A stretch of DNA of 64,000 bases from Mesorhizobium amorphae (GCA_003240775.1 QFNI01000027.1:11258-75257), one strand, 5' to 3'. Numbered from the stretch's first letter, positions 9,243 through 17,691 are shown. Notes: generated by a model from the sequence alone, not told the origin. Numbers and translations are program-made.

Positions 9243-10100
9243 ATGGCTGGCACGAGCCGATTCTACGCGTCGCCCGATGGGCTCGACCTGCATCTGCGCT
9301 CCTACGGAACGGGCGCAGGCGGGCTGCCCGTTGTGTGCCTGCCCGGCCTCACGCGCAACGCACGCGATTTCGAGGGGCTTGCCACCTATCTCTCGGACCA
9401 GGCCGGCCACCCCGTTCATGCCTTCGATTACCGCGGGCGCGGGCTTTCGGCCCATGACAGGGAATGGCGCAACTACAATCTCGCGACCGAAACGGGCGAC
9501 GTGCTCGCCGGGCTCGCCGAAATCGGGGTCGAGCGGGCGGCCTTCATCGGCACATCGCGCGGCGGGCTGATCACGCATCTTCTGGCAGCGGTGCGGCCGC
9601 AGGTGCTCGCGGGCGTGGTGCTGAACGATGTCGGGCCGGAGCTTGGAGCCGAGGGCCTGCGGCACATCGTGGACTATCTCGGCGAGAAGCGGCCTGCCGC
9701 GCAGAGCTTCGAGGAGTTCAAGGAGAGGCAGCGCGGGGTGCACGGCACGGCCTTTCCAGCGCTTTCCGACGCGGAGTGGACGCGCTTCGCGCAAGCGCTG
9801 GTCAAGGCGGACGGGGTGACGCCGGATTTCGACCCTGCCCTTCTGCGCACGCTCGAAGGCATCGACTGGACGAGCCCGCTTCCCGACCTGTGGGAGCAGT
9901 TCGAGAGCTTCGACGGCATTCCGCTGATGGTCGTGCGCGGGGAGAATTCACGGCTTTTGACCGAAGACACGCTCCATGAGATGGCGCGGCGCCATCCCGG
10001 CACCGTGGTAGAAACGGTTCACGGCCAGGGCCATGCGCCCCTGCTCGACACCGGCGCCCTGCCCGAGCGCATCGCGGCTTTCCTGCGCGCGCTGGTCTAG
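9243..10100 (+). CDS. Alpha/beta-fold hydrolase
   Basis: A 285-residue alpha/beta hydrolase of unknown substrate. The oxyanion region is VCLPGLTRN, the nucleophile elbow is GTSRG with Ser105, the acid probably lies in the VVRGENSRLLT strand-turn region, and the histidine is in GQGHAPLLD near the C-terminus. Two bases separate it from the transglycosylase gene, so it is translationally close to it. It could be an esterase or haloalkane-dehalogenase-like enzyme; sequence alone does not decide. Confidence 0.88.
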   Translation: MAGTSRFYASPDGLDLHLRSYGTGAGGLPVVCLPGLTRNARDFEGLATYLSDQAGHPVHAFDYRGRGLSAHDREWRNYNLATETGDVLAGLAEIGVERAAFIGTSRGGLITHLLAAVRPQVLAGVVLNDVGPELGAEGLRHIVDYLGEKRPAAQSFEEFKERQRGVHGTAFPALSDAEWTRFAQALVKADGVTPDFDPALLRTLEGIDWTSPLPDLWEQFESFDGIPLMVVRGENSRLLTEDTLHEMARRHPGTVVETVHGQGHAPLLDTGALPERIAAFLRALV

Positions 10101-10164
10101 CTCCTTGTTTTTGCAGCATTTCCGGACGCAAAACCGCCTCGCACTTTTGCTGGAAATGCTCTAG
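10101..10164. repeat. Rhizobial-type palindromic intergenic repeat, copy 2
   Basis: Same repeat as at 5494-5556: TTTTTGCAGCATTTCCGGA, then CGCAAAACCGC, then GGAAATGCTCTAG. It starts directly after the hydrolase stop codon and is followed head-to-tail by copy 3. Confidence 0.75.
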
Positions 10165-10230
10165 CTCCCTGTTTTTGCAGCATTTCCGGACGCGAAAACC
10201 GCTTCGCGCTTTTGCTGGGAATGCTTTAAG
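10165..10230. repeat. Rhizobial-type palindromic intergenic repeat, copy 3
   Basis: Tandem third copy with small differences (CGCGAAAACCGCTTCGCG in the middle, GGGAATGCTTTAAG at the end). The pairing ends are retained, so it can still fold as a hairpin. Confidence 0.7.
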
Positions 10231-10335
10231 CGCCGCCCTGCCCTTTCATCCGATCCGACCATCGTGGTTCGGGCCGAGCGGCGAAGCGCGGCCTTTCCCT
10301 TGCCGGTCGGCGTTTTTCCAGGCCCTGCAAAGCAA

Positions 10336-10363
10336 AAAGCCCGGCGGTTTCCCGCCGGGCTTT
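10336..10363 (-). terminator. Rho-independent terminator of the porin gene
   Basis: AAAGCCCGGCGG and its complement CCGCCGGGCTTT flank a short loop. On the minus strand the hairpin is followed by a T run (TTTTTGC). It lies 22 bases beyond the porin stop codon. Confidence 0.85.
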
Positions 10364-10384
10364 CCGTTTCAACCGATCGGTTGA

Positions 10385-11536
10385 TTAGAACGAGCGCTGG
10401 AAGCGGAGCACACCGCCCCACTCGTCGCTGTCGCCGTCAGACGGACGACGGGGATCGAAGGTGTCGCCGTAGTTGGCATACACGACTTCGGGGGTGATGC
10501 GGAAGCCGGGGACGACTTCGTACTGCACGTTCAGGTTGGCCTGGAAGGCTTCACCCTCGTCGTAGGACACCTGGCCGTTGATGGTGGCCTGGGGGGTCAC
10601 GACGTAGGAAGCGCCAGCCCAGATCGCGTAGCCATCGCCACCGCCAGCCGTGTCGGCATCACCACCGCGCCAGTTACCGAAGTAGTTGGTGCCGTCGTTG
10701 AAGTCGAAGACGGACTCGTCTTCACGCTCGCCGTCGTCGGTCTTGTAGCCGCCCATCACGAACAGCGCGAAGGCGTCGTTGATGGTGATGTCGGCGCGGA
10801 CCTTACCAGCGAACTCTTCGTTGTTGGCGTCATAGCCGCCGACAGCCGAGAGAGCGCCGAAGCCGGCGGTGTACTTCAGACCAGCAGCCACGTGGGGCAC
10901 GTAGGAGTCGATCTCGTCCGTGTCAGCGCCTTCTTCCACCGACACAGCAGCCGAGAAGCCCTGGCCGAAGTCGAAGGTGTAGCTGATCAGGTTCGTGTCG
11001 AACGGACCGTAGCCGACCACCTGGTCGTCCTTGATCACGTTGCCAGCGTAGCCCGTCCAGGTCGTGAAGAGCGACTCGTCCTTACCGACGCGGAAACCAC
11101 CGAGCTGGATCCAGGCGAAGTTCAGCGACACGCCGGTGTCGTTGATCGGGTCGTTCGGGTCAGCAGCGTTGAAGTCGGTCGAGACGTCGTTGCCGCCGTT
11201 GGCGTAGTTGAAGCGGGTCTCAGCGTAGGTACGCAGGGTGCCGAGCTCGGTTTCCGAGGCCGTCGAGACCTGGAGCGAGAAGCGGCCGAGCGTGTTGTAG
11301 GTGTCGCGCTCGCCGGACAGCAGATCGCCGCCGTTGATGTCGAAGCGGACATAGCCGCCGACGCGCAGGCAGGTCTCGGTGCCGGGGATGTAGAAGAAAC
11401 CGGTGCCGTAGACGTCGCAGACGCGCACGTATTCCATGGGCTCCGGCTCAGCCATCACCACTGCGTCCGCCGCCTGGGCGCCGGAAACTGCGACCAGGGC
11501 CGCAGCGGAGCCGAGAAGCAGGCTCTTGATGTTCAT
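10385..11536 (-). CDS. Major outer-membrane porin (Omp2b/RopA family)
   Basis: General diffusion porin of the outer membrane. ATG 11536 follows GGAGGTCAGGAA and gives 383 residues. It has a clear signal peptide (MNIKSLLLGSAAALVAVSGA, cleavage near AQA-AD) and the family start with EYVRVCDVYGTGFFYIPGT and TCLRVGGYVRFD, including the conserved cysteine pair. The rest is alternating beta strands ending in FQRSF, a typical C-terminal aromatic for BAM recognition. Very even codon use suggests strong expression. A terminator follows the stop and a CtrA-like site lies about 230 bases upstream of the start. Confidence 0.94.
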   Translation of the reverse strand: MNIKSLLLGSAAALVAVSGAQAADAVVMAEPEPMEYVRVCDVYGTGFFYIPGTETCLRVGGYVRFDINGGDLLSGERDTYNTLGRFSLQVSTASETELGTLRTYAETRFNYANGGNDVSTDFNAADPNDPINDTGVSLNFAWIQLGGFRVGKDESLFTTWTGYAGNVIKDDQVVGYGPFDTNLISYTFDFGQGFSAAVSVEEGADTDEIDSYVPHVAAGLKYTAGFGALSAVGGYDANNEEFAGKVRADITINDAFALFVMGGYKTDDGEREDESVFDFNDGTNYFGNWRGGDADTAGGGDGYAIWAGASYVVTPQATINGQVSYDEGEAFQANLNVQYEVVPGFRITPEVVYANYGDTFDPRRPSDGDSDEWGGVLRFQRSF

Positions 11537-11764
11537 TTCCTGACCTCCAGTCAAAGATGTCGAATTGGGTCTGGGTTTCTTTTGCTGAAGGACAGCTTCC
11601 CTGCCCCATCCCCGGATCGAAAAAGATGCGGGCCACCGCCCTTCTTCGTGAGGCATTGATGCCCCCGCTCGCCGCGCCGTTCAACTCGATTCAGCGTTTC
11701 GCCGGGGCGAGAGGGCGGTGTTGGGAAATCCCTGTTGCAGGAAAGCCACGTTTGCGTGAAGCGC

Positions 11765-11780
11765 TTAACCATCTGTTAAC
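11765..11780. promoter_or_regulatory. CtrA-type full binding site (TTAA-N7-TTAAC)
   Basis: TTAACCATCTGTTAAC matches the alphaproteobacterial CtrA consensus TTAA-N7-TTAAC exactly. It lies in the 433-base non-coding stretch between the porin start and the tRNA-Ser remnant. That stretch otherwise shows no gene and presumably holds the porin promoter. The site could control the porin; this is inferred from motif and position only. Confidence 0.5.
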
Positions 11781-11969
11781 GAATGGCGCGGGAAACGGCC
11801 GTTTTCAGGGGTCCCGCCCCCGCCGGCCGTCATGCCGCCGGCTTCGCAACCCGCAGCACCCCGTTCCCACCTCGAGCCTCGCGCGCATCCCCTTATAGAA
11901 AGACGCTTGCGCGCGGGCTCGGCGGAAACTCCTTGAAATCCCCCGCGCCCCCGGCTAGCAGGGGCGTAC

Positions 11970-12068
11970 CGGAGAGGTGGCCGAGTGGTCGAAGGCGCGC
12001 CCCTGCTAAGGGGTCTCCTGCGAAGATACCCTCTCCCCGCAAACCCATACATTGCAGAGCGTCTGGCA
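11970..12068 (+). repeat. attL: 99-base direct repeat with 5' part of tRNA-Ser(GCU)
   Basis: Starts C-GGAGAGGTGGCCGAGTGGTC: the acceptor strand, D arm and anticodon loop CTGCTAA (anticodon GCU) of a tRNA-Ser. After the anticodon-stem bases AAGGGG the sequence no longer fits a tRNA: stem positions 27-28 do not pair with 42-43, and no T arm (GGTTCGA-type) occurs in the rest of the repeat. The same 99 bases recur at 63902-64000. This copy is therefore a chromosomal 5' half joined to phage sequence, not a working tRNA gene. Confidence 0.85.
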
Positions 12069-12125
12069 CGTTTTGTTCTCGTTCCGTGCCAGGGTCTCCG
12101 CCCTCCCCGTGTCGGGAGGTCAGCT

Positions 12126-12551
12126 ATGAGCTACTGCCGTTGGAGTTCGGACAGCTTCCGCTGTGACCTCTACTGTTATGAGGCGGATCGTGGGTTCGTA
12201 ACGCATATCGCTACGAGCCGTCGCTGCGGGCTTGACGCGATAGGGCCAAACCCATGGGAGCGGCTTCTATCCGTTAATTTCAGCGACCCTGCCGTTGCTG
12301 AGGCCTACCATACGGAGTGCGGCGCGTGGATGACGAAACTCAGTGCGCTGCCGAGTGAGAAAATTGGCCTGCCACACGATGGTCAGACTATCGTAAGCCG
12401 GACGCTCTCAGAAATGCTCGACGTGGTGCTGATGCTCAAGGGCGAGGGCTACTATGTGCCCGACTGGCTTGAGCCTGCAATCCGTGACGAGATTGCAGAG
12501 GAACCAGCGTCCCTCCCCCTCCATCAGATAAAGGGAGGGGAGCGTGGCTGA
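12126..12551 (+). CDS. Left-end prophage protein, unknown function
   Basis: A 141-residue protein starting MSYCRWSSDSFRCDLYCYE, rich in cysteine at the N-terminus. ATG 12126 is preceded by GGGAGGTC. No recognised domain. It is the first gene inside attL and reads toward the lysis cassette with four more small genes. Its stop overlaps the next start. Confidence 0.7.
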   Translation: MSYCRWSSDSFRCDLYCYEADRGFVTHIATSRRCGLDAIGPNPWERLLSVNFSDPAVAEAYHTECGAWMTKLSALPSEKIGLPHDGQTIVSRTLSEMLDVVLMLKGEGYYVPDWLEPAIRDEIAEEPASLPLHQIKGGERG

Positions 12552-12960
12552 CAAAGAGAAGGTTGGCCGCTTGGATGAGGCTAACGAACTGATCCGCCAT
12601 ATTTCGCGGCATGGTCGGCGCTTCTTCTATTCACGCCAGTTTGACCGTGTTGCCCGCTTCGAGATGGGTCTTGATGGAAAGGTCTGGTTCAGGGACGAGT
12701 ACACCGACAAGCGCGTCTATCTAGCTTACAAGGGCCGATGGCGAGGCTTCACGAATGGGGGCACGCTACGCCGACTGGTGGAAGATCTTTATCGTTATAT
12801 CCGCACTGGGCAGCAGGCGCCGCGTGTGCATCTTGGGCCATGGGCTTCATGGGTTTGTGACGGAGACCTGTGGGGTTACGGCAGGGAGGCGATGGATGCC
12901 CTACGTCTTGAAACAGCCGGCAGTCCTTGTCTGACACCACCCAAAGCCAAAGCCGCCTAG
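12544..12960 (+). CDS. Prophage protein, unknown function
   Basis: A 138-residue basic, aromatic-rich protein (FYSRQFDRVARFEMGLDGKVWFRDEY). GTG start at 12544, preceded by AAAGGGAGGGG, overlapping the previous gene by eight bases. No recognised domain; the strongly basic helices could bind nucleic acid, but that is a guess. Confidence 0.7.
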   Translation: MADKEKVGRLDEANELIRHISRHGRRFFYSRQFDRVARFEMGLDGKVWFRDEYTDKRVYLAYKGRWRGFTNGGTLRRLVEDLYRYIRTGQQAPRVHLGPWASWVCDGDLWGYGREAMDALRLETAGSPCLTPPKAKAA

Positions 12961-12999
12961 CCCCTCCCACCCCCGCCCATAAGGGAGTAGCATCCCTGG

Positions 13000-13197
13000 A
13001 TGCCGAAGAAGCGCATCCACCCTCCCCGTGAACGAGCCTGCCGGGCCTTGTGCGAGAAGTCCGGCCATCCGCCTGACATCCGCTTCGAAGGCAAGCCCAT
13101 GTGGATGAGCTATCTGGACGAGGTGGATGCCGTGCTACAGGCTGCACTCGAACCGGAAGCGTGGGAGAAAATACGTGCAGATGGGCCGAACGATTGA
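13000..13197 (+). CDS. Small prophage protein, unknown function
   Basis: A 65-residue protein with a basic N-terminus (MPKKRIHPPRERACRALCE). It overlaps the next gene by 17 bases, consistent with a compact operon. No domain recognised. Confidence 0.5.
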   Translation: MPKKRIHPPRERACRALCEKSGHPPDIRFEGKPMWMSYLDEVDAVLQAALEPEAWEKIRADGPND

Positions 13198-13453
13198 CGC
13201 TTATGCTGCCCTCCTCGACTTCATCGCCGTGCCCCAGATGCAGGATGTGGCCTACGCCCGCCGCATGGTGCTCAGGATGACCAGCCGCATTCCAGACGCA
13301 CAGACCGCAGGCGACATGGTGGAAGACCTGAACGCGCTTCTGGATGCCGTGGTGAGGGCCAGCACATCGGCTCCCGACTTCATGGCGTTCTACGAGGCTC
13401 AGGAGAACGCGCGGGAGATGCTGGAGCGGTGCAAGAGGCTGGGGACGCAGTGA
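13181..13453 (+). CDS. Small prophage protein, unknown function
   Basis: A 90-residue mostly helical protein starting MGRTIDAYAALLDFIAVPQM. The ATG at 13181 overlaps the end of the preceding gene, and its stop TGA overlaps the GTG start of the next. No recognised domain. Confidence 0.55.
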   Translation: MGRTIDAYAALLDFIAVPQMQDVAYARRMVLRMTSRIPDAQTAGDMVEDLNALLDAVVRASTSAPDFMAFYEAQENAREMLERCKRLGTQ

Positions 13454-13710
13454 ACGTGCGCGATATCCTCTGGCGCGAGACGTGGCCAGGGGAAGGGCAC
13501 GAGGACTATTCGGCCTACGATGGCACGACCTACATCGGCCGCATCTATTACCGCGTCCTGGGTGGCTTCAATCCTGATCGGTGGACATGGCACACTGCTT
13601 GGGGCGGGCCGCATCGATCAGGCTTCACGGCAAGTCGTCTGGCAGCGATGCACGAGATTGAGGAGCGCTACGACAGGCGCATGAAGGAAGTGGGACGGGC
13701 TACCCCTTAA
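13450..13710 (+). CDS. Small prophage protein, unknown function
   Basis: An 86-residue acidic and aromatic protein (WRETWPGEGHEDYSAYDG). GTG start at 13450 overlaps the previous stop as GTGA. It is the last gene of the left plus-strand operon and converges on the lysis region. No domain recognised. Confidence 0.55.
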   Translation: MNVRDILWRETWPGEGHEDYSAYDGTTYIGRIYYRVLGGFNPDRWTWHTAWGGPHRSGFTASRLAAMHEIEERYDRRMKEVGRATP

Positions 13711-13722
13711 CGCACGAAAGCA

Positions 13723-13748
13723 CCCCGCCCAGCCGAAGCCGAGCGGGG
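13723..13748. terminator. Hairpin between convergent operons
   Basis: CCCCGC and GCGGGG pair across a 14-base loop in the 63 bases between two convergent genes. There is no clear T run, so it may be a weak or Rho-assisted bidirectional terminator. Confidence 0.4.
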
Positions 13749-13773
13749 CGCGTGGTGGGTGGTGGGGGCGGAG

Positions 13774-14265
13774 CTAGCCCGTCGAGATAGACGCCCCGAT
13801 CAGAATGCCGGCCATCAGCCCGCCGATGCCGGCGGCTGCGATGATGCTCCAGAGGGCGCGAGCCCTGATGCCCTCCGTGCTGACCCCAGGGGCCACCAGG
13901 AAGAGCAAGCCTGCCAGCGTGAAGCTGTAGGGCCAGAAGCCCGACACCGGCCCGTCCGCCCAGCTGTCGGGCCTGCCCTGCCAGTTGAACAGGATCACAT
14001 AGACCCGCTGGCTCATCACCACGAACCAGACGATGAAGATGGCGAGGATCAGCTGCCACTCCCCCCGGCCCGTGCCGTCACGAACAGCGCGGTAGGCGGA
14101 GGGCGCCCAGGTGGCCGCGATGATGCAGGCGGCGCCAAAGGCCAAGCTGTTGAACACGTCCCGCAGGATGACGGGCGGCACGATGAGCGCCAGCACCCAG
14201 TAGAACACGAAGGCGCCGACCGCGAAGAAGACCGCACGGTTCGGCGTGATGGTGGAAAGCGTCAT
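13774..14265 (-). CDS. Phage membrane protein of the lysis region
   Basis: A 163-residue protein with four hydrophobic segments: AVFFAVGAFVFYWVLALIV, SLAFGAACIIAATW, LILAIFIVWFVVMS and a C-terminal pair around FTLAGLLFLVAPG and IIAAAGIGGLMAGILIG. Inner-membrane location is likely. Position beside the spanin-like, holin-like and endolysin genes suggests a lysis role, but no family is recognised. Its start overlaps the previous gene's stop (ATGA). Confidence 0.7.
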   Translation of the reverse strand: MTLSTITPNRAVFFAVGAFVFYWVLALIVPPVILRDVFNSLAFGAACIIAATWAPSAYRAVRDGTGRGEWQLILAIFIVWFVVMSQRVYVILFNWQGRPDSWADGPVSGFWPYSFTLAGLLFLVAPGVSTEGIRARALWSIIAAAGIGGLMAGILIGASISTG

Positions 14266-14495
14266 CGGTCCTCACCGCCTACAAAATCGAGAACACTGTT
14301 GGCGAGGACCTGTCGGGCCTCATGCGATTTGCGCTCGACCGCCATCACCGAGCCGACGAGCTGGGCTCGAGCCTGCCGCGCTTCGGCGACGTGTTGATCG
14401 CTGCGCCGCTCGGGCGAGACGCTTCGGTGCGTCACGGGCCTCTGGAGGATGGGCTCGGGCTTCGGCCAGAACCAGCGCTTCAATGCGGCCATCAT
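14262..14495 (-). CDS. Small lysis-region protein
   Basis: A 77-residue basic protein starting MMAALKRWFWPKPEPILQ with a helical C-terminal half (SVMAVERKSHEARQVLANSV). Its start overlaps the stop of the preceding gene as ATGA. No signal peptide or lipobox is seen, so it is not a clear o-spanin. Function unknown. Confidence 0.55.
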   Translation of the reverse strand: MMAALKRWFWPKPEPILQRPVTHRSVSPERRSDQHVAEARQARAQLVGSVMAVERKSHEARQVLANSVLDFVGGEDR

Positions 14496-14806
14496 GCAGC
14501 GCCCCTTCCACGGATTGTGGCAATGAATGCGTCCAGCGTGGCTTGGGTGGAGCGGGAGTTGTCGAAGCCTGTCCGCGCTTCCTTGAGGATGTCGTCGTGT
14601 AGCTCTTCGATCAGGGCGTCCTTGGCGGCCACCTCGATCTTGTGCGCGTCCCGCAGGCTCGCAAGCTCGGTGCGCCAAGCCAGACGCTCGGCGTCGAGCT
14701 TCTTCCAGAGGTGGATGACGACGCAGATCAGAAGCAGCGTCGCCACCCCCAGCACGCCTTGCGTGAAGAAGTAGGCGGCAAGCTCCTTGCCGACTTCAGG
14801 CCCCAT
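14492..14806 (-). CDS. Candidate inner-membrane spanin (Rz-like)
   Basis: A 104-residue protein with one N-terminal membrane segment (VLGVATLLLICVVIHLW) followed by a charged coiled-coil-type helix (KKLDAERLAWRTELASLRD). That is the usual layout of an i-spanin, which links inner and outer membranes during lysis. It sits between holin-like and membrane genes downstream of the endolysin. No lipoprotein partner was identified, so the call rests on architecture and position. Confidence 0.55.
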   Translation of the reverse strand: MGPEVGKELAAYFFTQGVLGVATLLLICVVIHLWKKLDAERLAWRTELASLRDAHKIEVAAKDALIEELHDDILKEARTGFDNSRSTQATLDAFIATIRGRGAA

Positions 14807-14814
14807 GGTGCTGC

Positions 14815-15198
14815 TCAGGCGCCCAGCGGCTTCTTGGCGCGCCAACGGCCATACCAAGCGAGAGCGCCGCCCACCGCCGCCACAATGGCGCCCGTTGCCT
14901 TGACCACCTCCACCGTCTGATTGACGAGCGTGAGCTGGTCCTCTGGCGTCAGGCTGTAGCCGGCGATGCCGGCGATGCCGCCGCCGACAGCGAAGATGGC
15001 GCCCCAGGTGACGCGGCTCTGATACCAAGGCTCCTGGTTGGTCTGGTTGACGACCACGGCTGCGACCTCGCGGGTCACCTCCGCCTTGATGTCGCTCGCA
15101 TCCATCATGTCGACGGGGGCGGCGGCGAGATGCTTGTCGATCGTCTGGCGAACGACAGGGGCGAGCACCTCGATTGCGGTGCGCGTTGCGGTGTTCAT
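14815..15198 (-). CDS. Candidate holin
   Basis: A 127-residue protein with an amphipathic N-terminal half and two close hydrophobic segments (WGAIFAVGGGIAGIAGYSL and ATGAIVAAVGGALAWYG), ending in a basic tail RWRAKKPLGA. Two membrane helices with a charged tail next to an endolysin gene fit a class II holin, which would form the inner-membrane lesion at lysis. ATG 15198 is preceded by AAAGGA; the longer reading from 15234 is less likely. Confidence 0.65.
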   Translation of the reverse strand: MNTATRTAIEVLAPVVRQTIDKHLAAAPVDMMDASDIKAEVTREVAAVVVNQTNQEPWYQSRVTWGAIFAVGGGIAGIAGYSLTPEDQLTLVNQTVEVVKATGAIVAAVGGALAWYGRWRAKKPLGA

Positions 15199-15255
15199 GG
15201 GAATGGTCCTTTGAGCTTCACAGGTTAGGTTCACAGGCGAGGTTCCGAGGTTCGG

Positions 15256-15963
15256 TCACGCCTCGTTCGTGGTGACAGCCGCGCTGATGCTCGTAAGCGG
15301 CAGCGCCTTGGTCGGAGCCGCGGGCGCGGAAGTCGGCCAGCGCAGCCCGAGCAGCCGGTCCTTTGCGACCCGCGCGATGCTGACCTTGTTGGATTGGTTG
15401 CCGCCCAGGACGTGGAGGTGCGTTTTGTCGTGCCCGACCACGAAGCCGACATGGCCCTGCCAGCCGGTCTTGGAGCCGCGCCAGAAGACGGCCACCGCGC
15501 CCACCTGTGGAGACGGGATGGCCGAGCCGAGCTTGAGCCAGTTGCGGGAGCCCAGCGGATTGGCCGGCAGAGGCTCGGACGGGAGCGCTGTGGCAAGCAC
15601 CATCCCGACGAACGCCCCGCACCAAGCGATCTCGGAGGCATCGAGGCGCAGCGCCTTGTCGAGCACCTTGGCGTTGGTGACCTCGTGCAGGCCGAGAAAG
15701 CGGCGCGCCTCGAGGATCCATGCGGGCGGAAGCGTCTCTTTGATCGCCGGCGGCACGGGCAACCCTGGCCCACCCTTCAGCTTTGCCGCATTGAGTGCCT
15801 TCGTGGTGATCGGCCCCACGATGCCATCAGGGCTGAGCTTGTGGTCGCGCTGGAAGGACTTGATGGCGGCGATGGTCTTGCGGCCAAGGATGCCGTCCAT
15901 GGGGCCGGGGTCATAGCCGAGCGCACGCAGCCGCGTTTGCACGGCCCGAGGGGTCGCGGTCAT
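15256..15963 (-). CDS. Endolysin: peptidoglycan-binding domain plus TIGR02594-type peptidase
   Basis: Degrades the cell wall at lysis. Residues 5-62 form a PG_binding_1 repeat (VQTRLRALGYDPGPMDGILG, DGIVGPITTKALN). Residues 80-215 match the TIGR02594 CHAP-like peptidase family, with likely nucleophile Cys115 (EIAWCGAFVG) and His171 (GWQGHVGFVVG). No signal peptide, so export depends on the adjacent holin. A 40-base gap separates it from the holin candidate. Confidence 0.88.
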   Translation of the reverse strand: MTATPRAVQTRLRALGYDPGPMDGILGRKTIAAIKSFQRDHKLSPDGIVGPITTKALNAAKLKGGPGLPVPPAIKETLPPAWILEARRFLGLHEVTNAKVLDKALRLDASEIAWCGAFVGMVLATALPSEPLPANPLGSRNWLKLGSAIPSPQVGAVAVFWRGSKTGWQGHVGFVVGHDKTHLHVLGGNQSNKVSIARVAKDRLLGLRWPTSAPAAPTKALPLTSISAAVTTNEA

Positions 15964-16523
15964 GGCATTACTCCATTGTTGGTAGATCGGCCTCAGGAAC
16001 GCTTGGGCTCAGCCGGGCTTCTCTGCCCCGGTGCCTTGCACCATGGGGCGCTTGCGCAGCCTCACGCCCGGCCCTGGGGAGCCCCTCTCCCTTGGCGCCG
16101 GGCAAACTGGCCAATGTCAGGATTGCGGTCGCCCTGTCGGCAACCAATCGCTCTGGCTTTCATTGCAGCCAGCGTCCGAACCGCGTTTGTTCAGCGTGGA
16201 ATGGATAGGCCCAGCGCACTCCACCGCAAATGAAGCGCGCTGGGCCGCTTCATCTTAGATTGACGCTGCCTCGCCCCTGAAGCAAAAGCGCTCGCCCACG
16301 CTTCGTCTGGTCGCGGAGAGTGGGAGGGCTCGGCGCTACATCCTCCCACGGCGTAGTTGCCGAGCCTTCATCCATCTCGTGAGTTGTCGCCCGGTCTCAA
16401 GTCAGGCAGGGTTGTGGTAGGGGCGCATCTGGCAAGAGTGCGGCTCTAGGCCCGGTGCTGAGAGCGGCAGGCGCCGGGCCGATCTGCCCAACGGTCGCCT
16501 ATTTGAACGGGCAGACCGCTAGG
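15964..16523. other. 560-base non-coding stretch between endolysin and moron cassette
   Basis: No convincing reading frame on either strand. It is the divergent region between the minus-strand endolysin gene and the plus-strand secreted protein gene, so promoters for both are expected here. I did not find a clear -35/-10 pair. Confidence 0.5.
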
Positions 16524-17660
16524 ATGATGCCTTCAAACATTATGCGGCTCGCCGTTATCCTAGTTTCTGCGGTCGGCTTTACGTTCTGCGCGCCCGCTCA
16601 CGCCGTTTCTATAACCCCAACGGGCGAGCCTGTTGTCGTCTATGACTGGAGCATGCAGCATTGCAGCGACGAGTTCATCCCGGACTCCCCCGCCCGTGCG
16701 TTTCGCCGTGCTGACGGGCAGATAGCCCTTATCGCCACCCATCGAACAAACTGGATGATGCTCGGGCCGAGCTTTGCCAGCCTAAAGCCGGTGTGCCGGT
16801 CAATTCTGCCGAGCCGAGACCTGCCAAAGAACGATGGATGGCTCTGGATACAGGCAACCTATACGCCGGACGGCCAGAATGTTGCAGCGCTCCTCAGCAA
16901 CAGCCTGACCCGAGCCAACGTGGCGAACGGATGCGCTGCTGCTCCCCCAAAGGCACACTGCTGGACCAACAAGATAGCCGCAGCGACTTCGGATGATATG
17001 GGAGACTCCTTCTCGCTAGAGCCAGAAGTTGATCGTTTCGTTGCGCAGCTGGGTTCCGGCAAGCTCACTGAAAGGCCGCGCCCGTTCGGCATGTTCACAA
17101 CCAGCAACATCGTGCAAGGAGCCGATGGCTTCTACATGATCGCCTACGGTCAAGGAGGCGAGCAGCTTCGGAGAGGCAACTGTCTTTTCCGCAACTCAGA
17201 CCCGATGAACCCGCATTCGTGGCTTGCTTGGAGTGGTCAAAGCTTCTCAGCGGACATGACCGATGGCGACGAGAGTTGCCAGCCGCTTAAAGGCTTGCCC
17301 TCCCAAGTCCGATCCTTGAGCTTTGTCACCAAATCCAGAACTTGGGTTGCAGTGATGGCCACCAGGCGAAAGCTTGCGGGAGACACCGAACCGATCCGCG
17401 GCTTCTACTACGCCACCTCCAAGAACCTAATCGACTGGTCACCTCTGACTAGGATCATCGCTGCGCCGCTCAAAGCCCGTGAGGAGAATATGACCCACGT
17501 CTGGGCCTACCCTTCGCTGCTCGACCCCTCCAGCAAGTCGCGCAACTTCGATACAGTCGACGGCGACGAGGCTGTCTTACTTTTCACGGTGCACCATCTC
17601 CGACAGGGCAGAGGGACCATGAACCGTGATCTCCAGTATCTGCCGGTTCGGGTGGACTGA
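16524..17660 (+). CDS. Secreted sialidase/glycosidase-like beta-propeller protein
   Basis: A 378-residue protein with a signal peptide (MRLAVILVSAVGFTFCA, cleavage near AHA). The mature part has repeated strand-turn segments (IALIATHRTNWMMLGPSF, GFYMIAYGQGGEQL, KSRTWVAVMATRRKL, YYATSKNLIDWSPLT) like five-bladed propeller glycosidases and BNR proteins that read glycan substrates. No catalytic set could be confirmed. ATG 16524 or 16542 are both possible starts. It stands alone on the plus strand beside acetyl-transfer genes, so it is probably a lysogenic conversion gene acting on surface glycans. Confidence 0.6.
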   Translation: MMPSNIMRLAVILVSAVGFTFCAPAHAVSITPTGEPVVVYDWSMQHCSDEFIPDSPARAFRRADGQIALIATHRTNWMMLGPSFASLKPVCRSILPSRDLPKNDGWLWIQATYTPDGQNVAALLSNSLTRANVANGCAAAPPKAHCWTNKIAAATSDDMGDSFSLEPEVDRFVAQLGSGKLTERPRPFGMFTTSNIVQGADGFYMIAYGQGGEQLRRGNCLFRNSDPMNPHSWLAWSGQSFSADMTDGDESCQPLKGLPSQVRSLSFVTKSRTWVAVMATRRKLAGDTEPIRGFYYATSKNLIDWSPLTRIIAAPLKAREENMTHVWAYPSLLDPSSKSRNFDTVDGDEAVLLFTVHHLRQGRGTMNRDLQYLPVRVD

Positions 17661-17691
17661 CGAGTCGCAAGCCCCCAATGGGGCTGTGAGA

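Noticed and set aside
11970..12060. A complete, working tRNA-Ser gene at the left border
   Set aside because: D arm and anticodon fit, but stem bases after the anticodon do not pair and there is no T arm in the following 60 bases.
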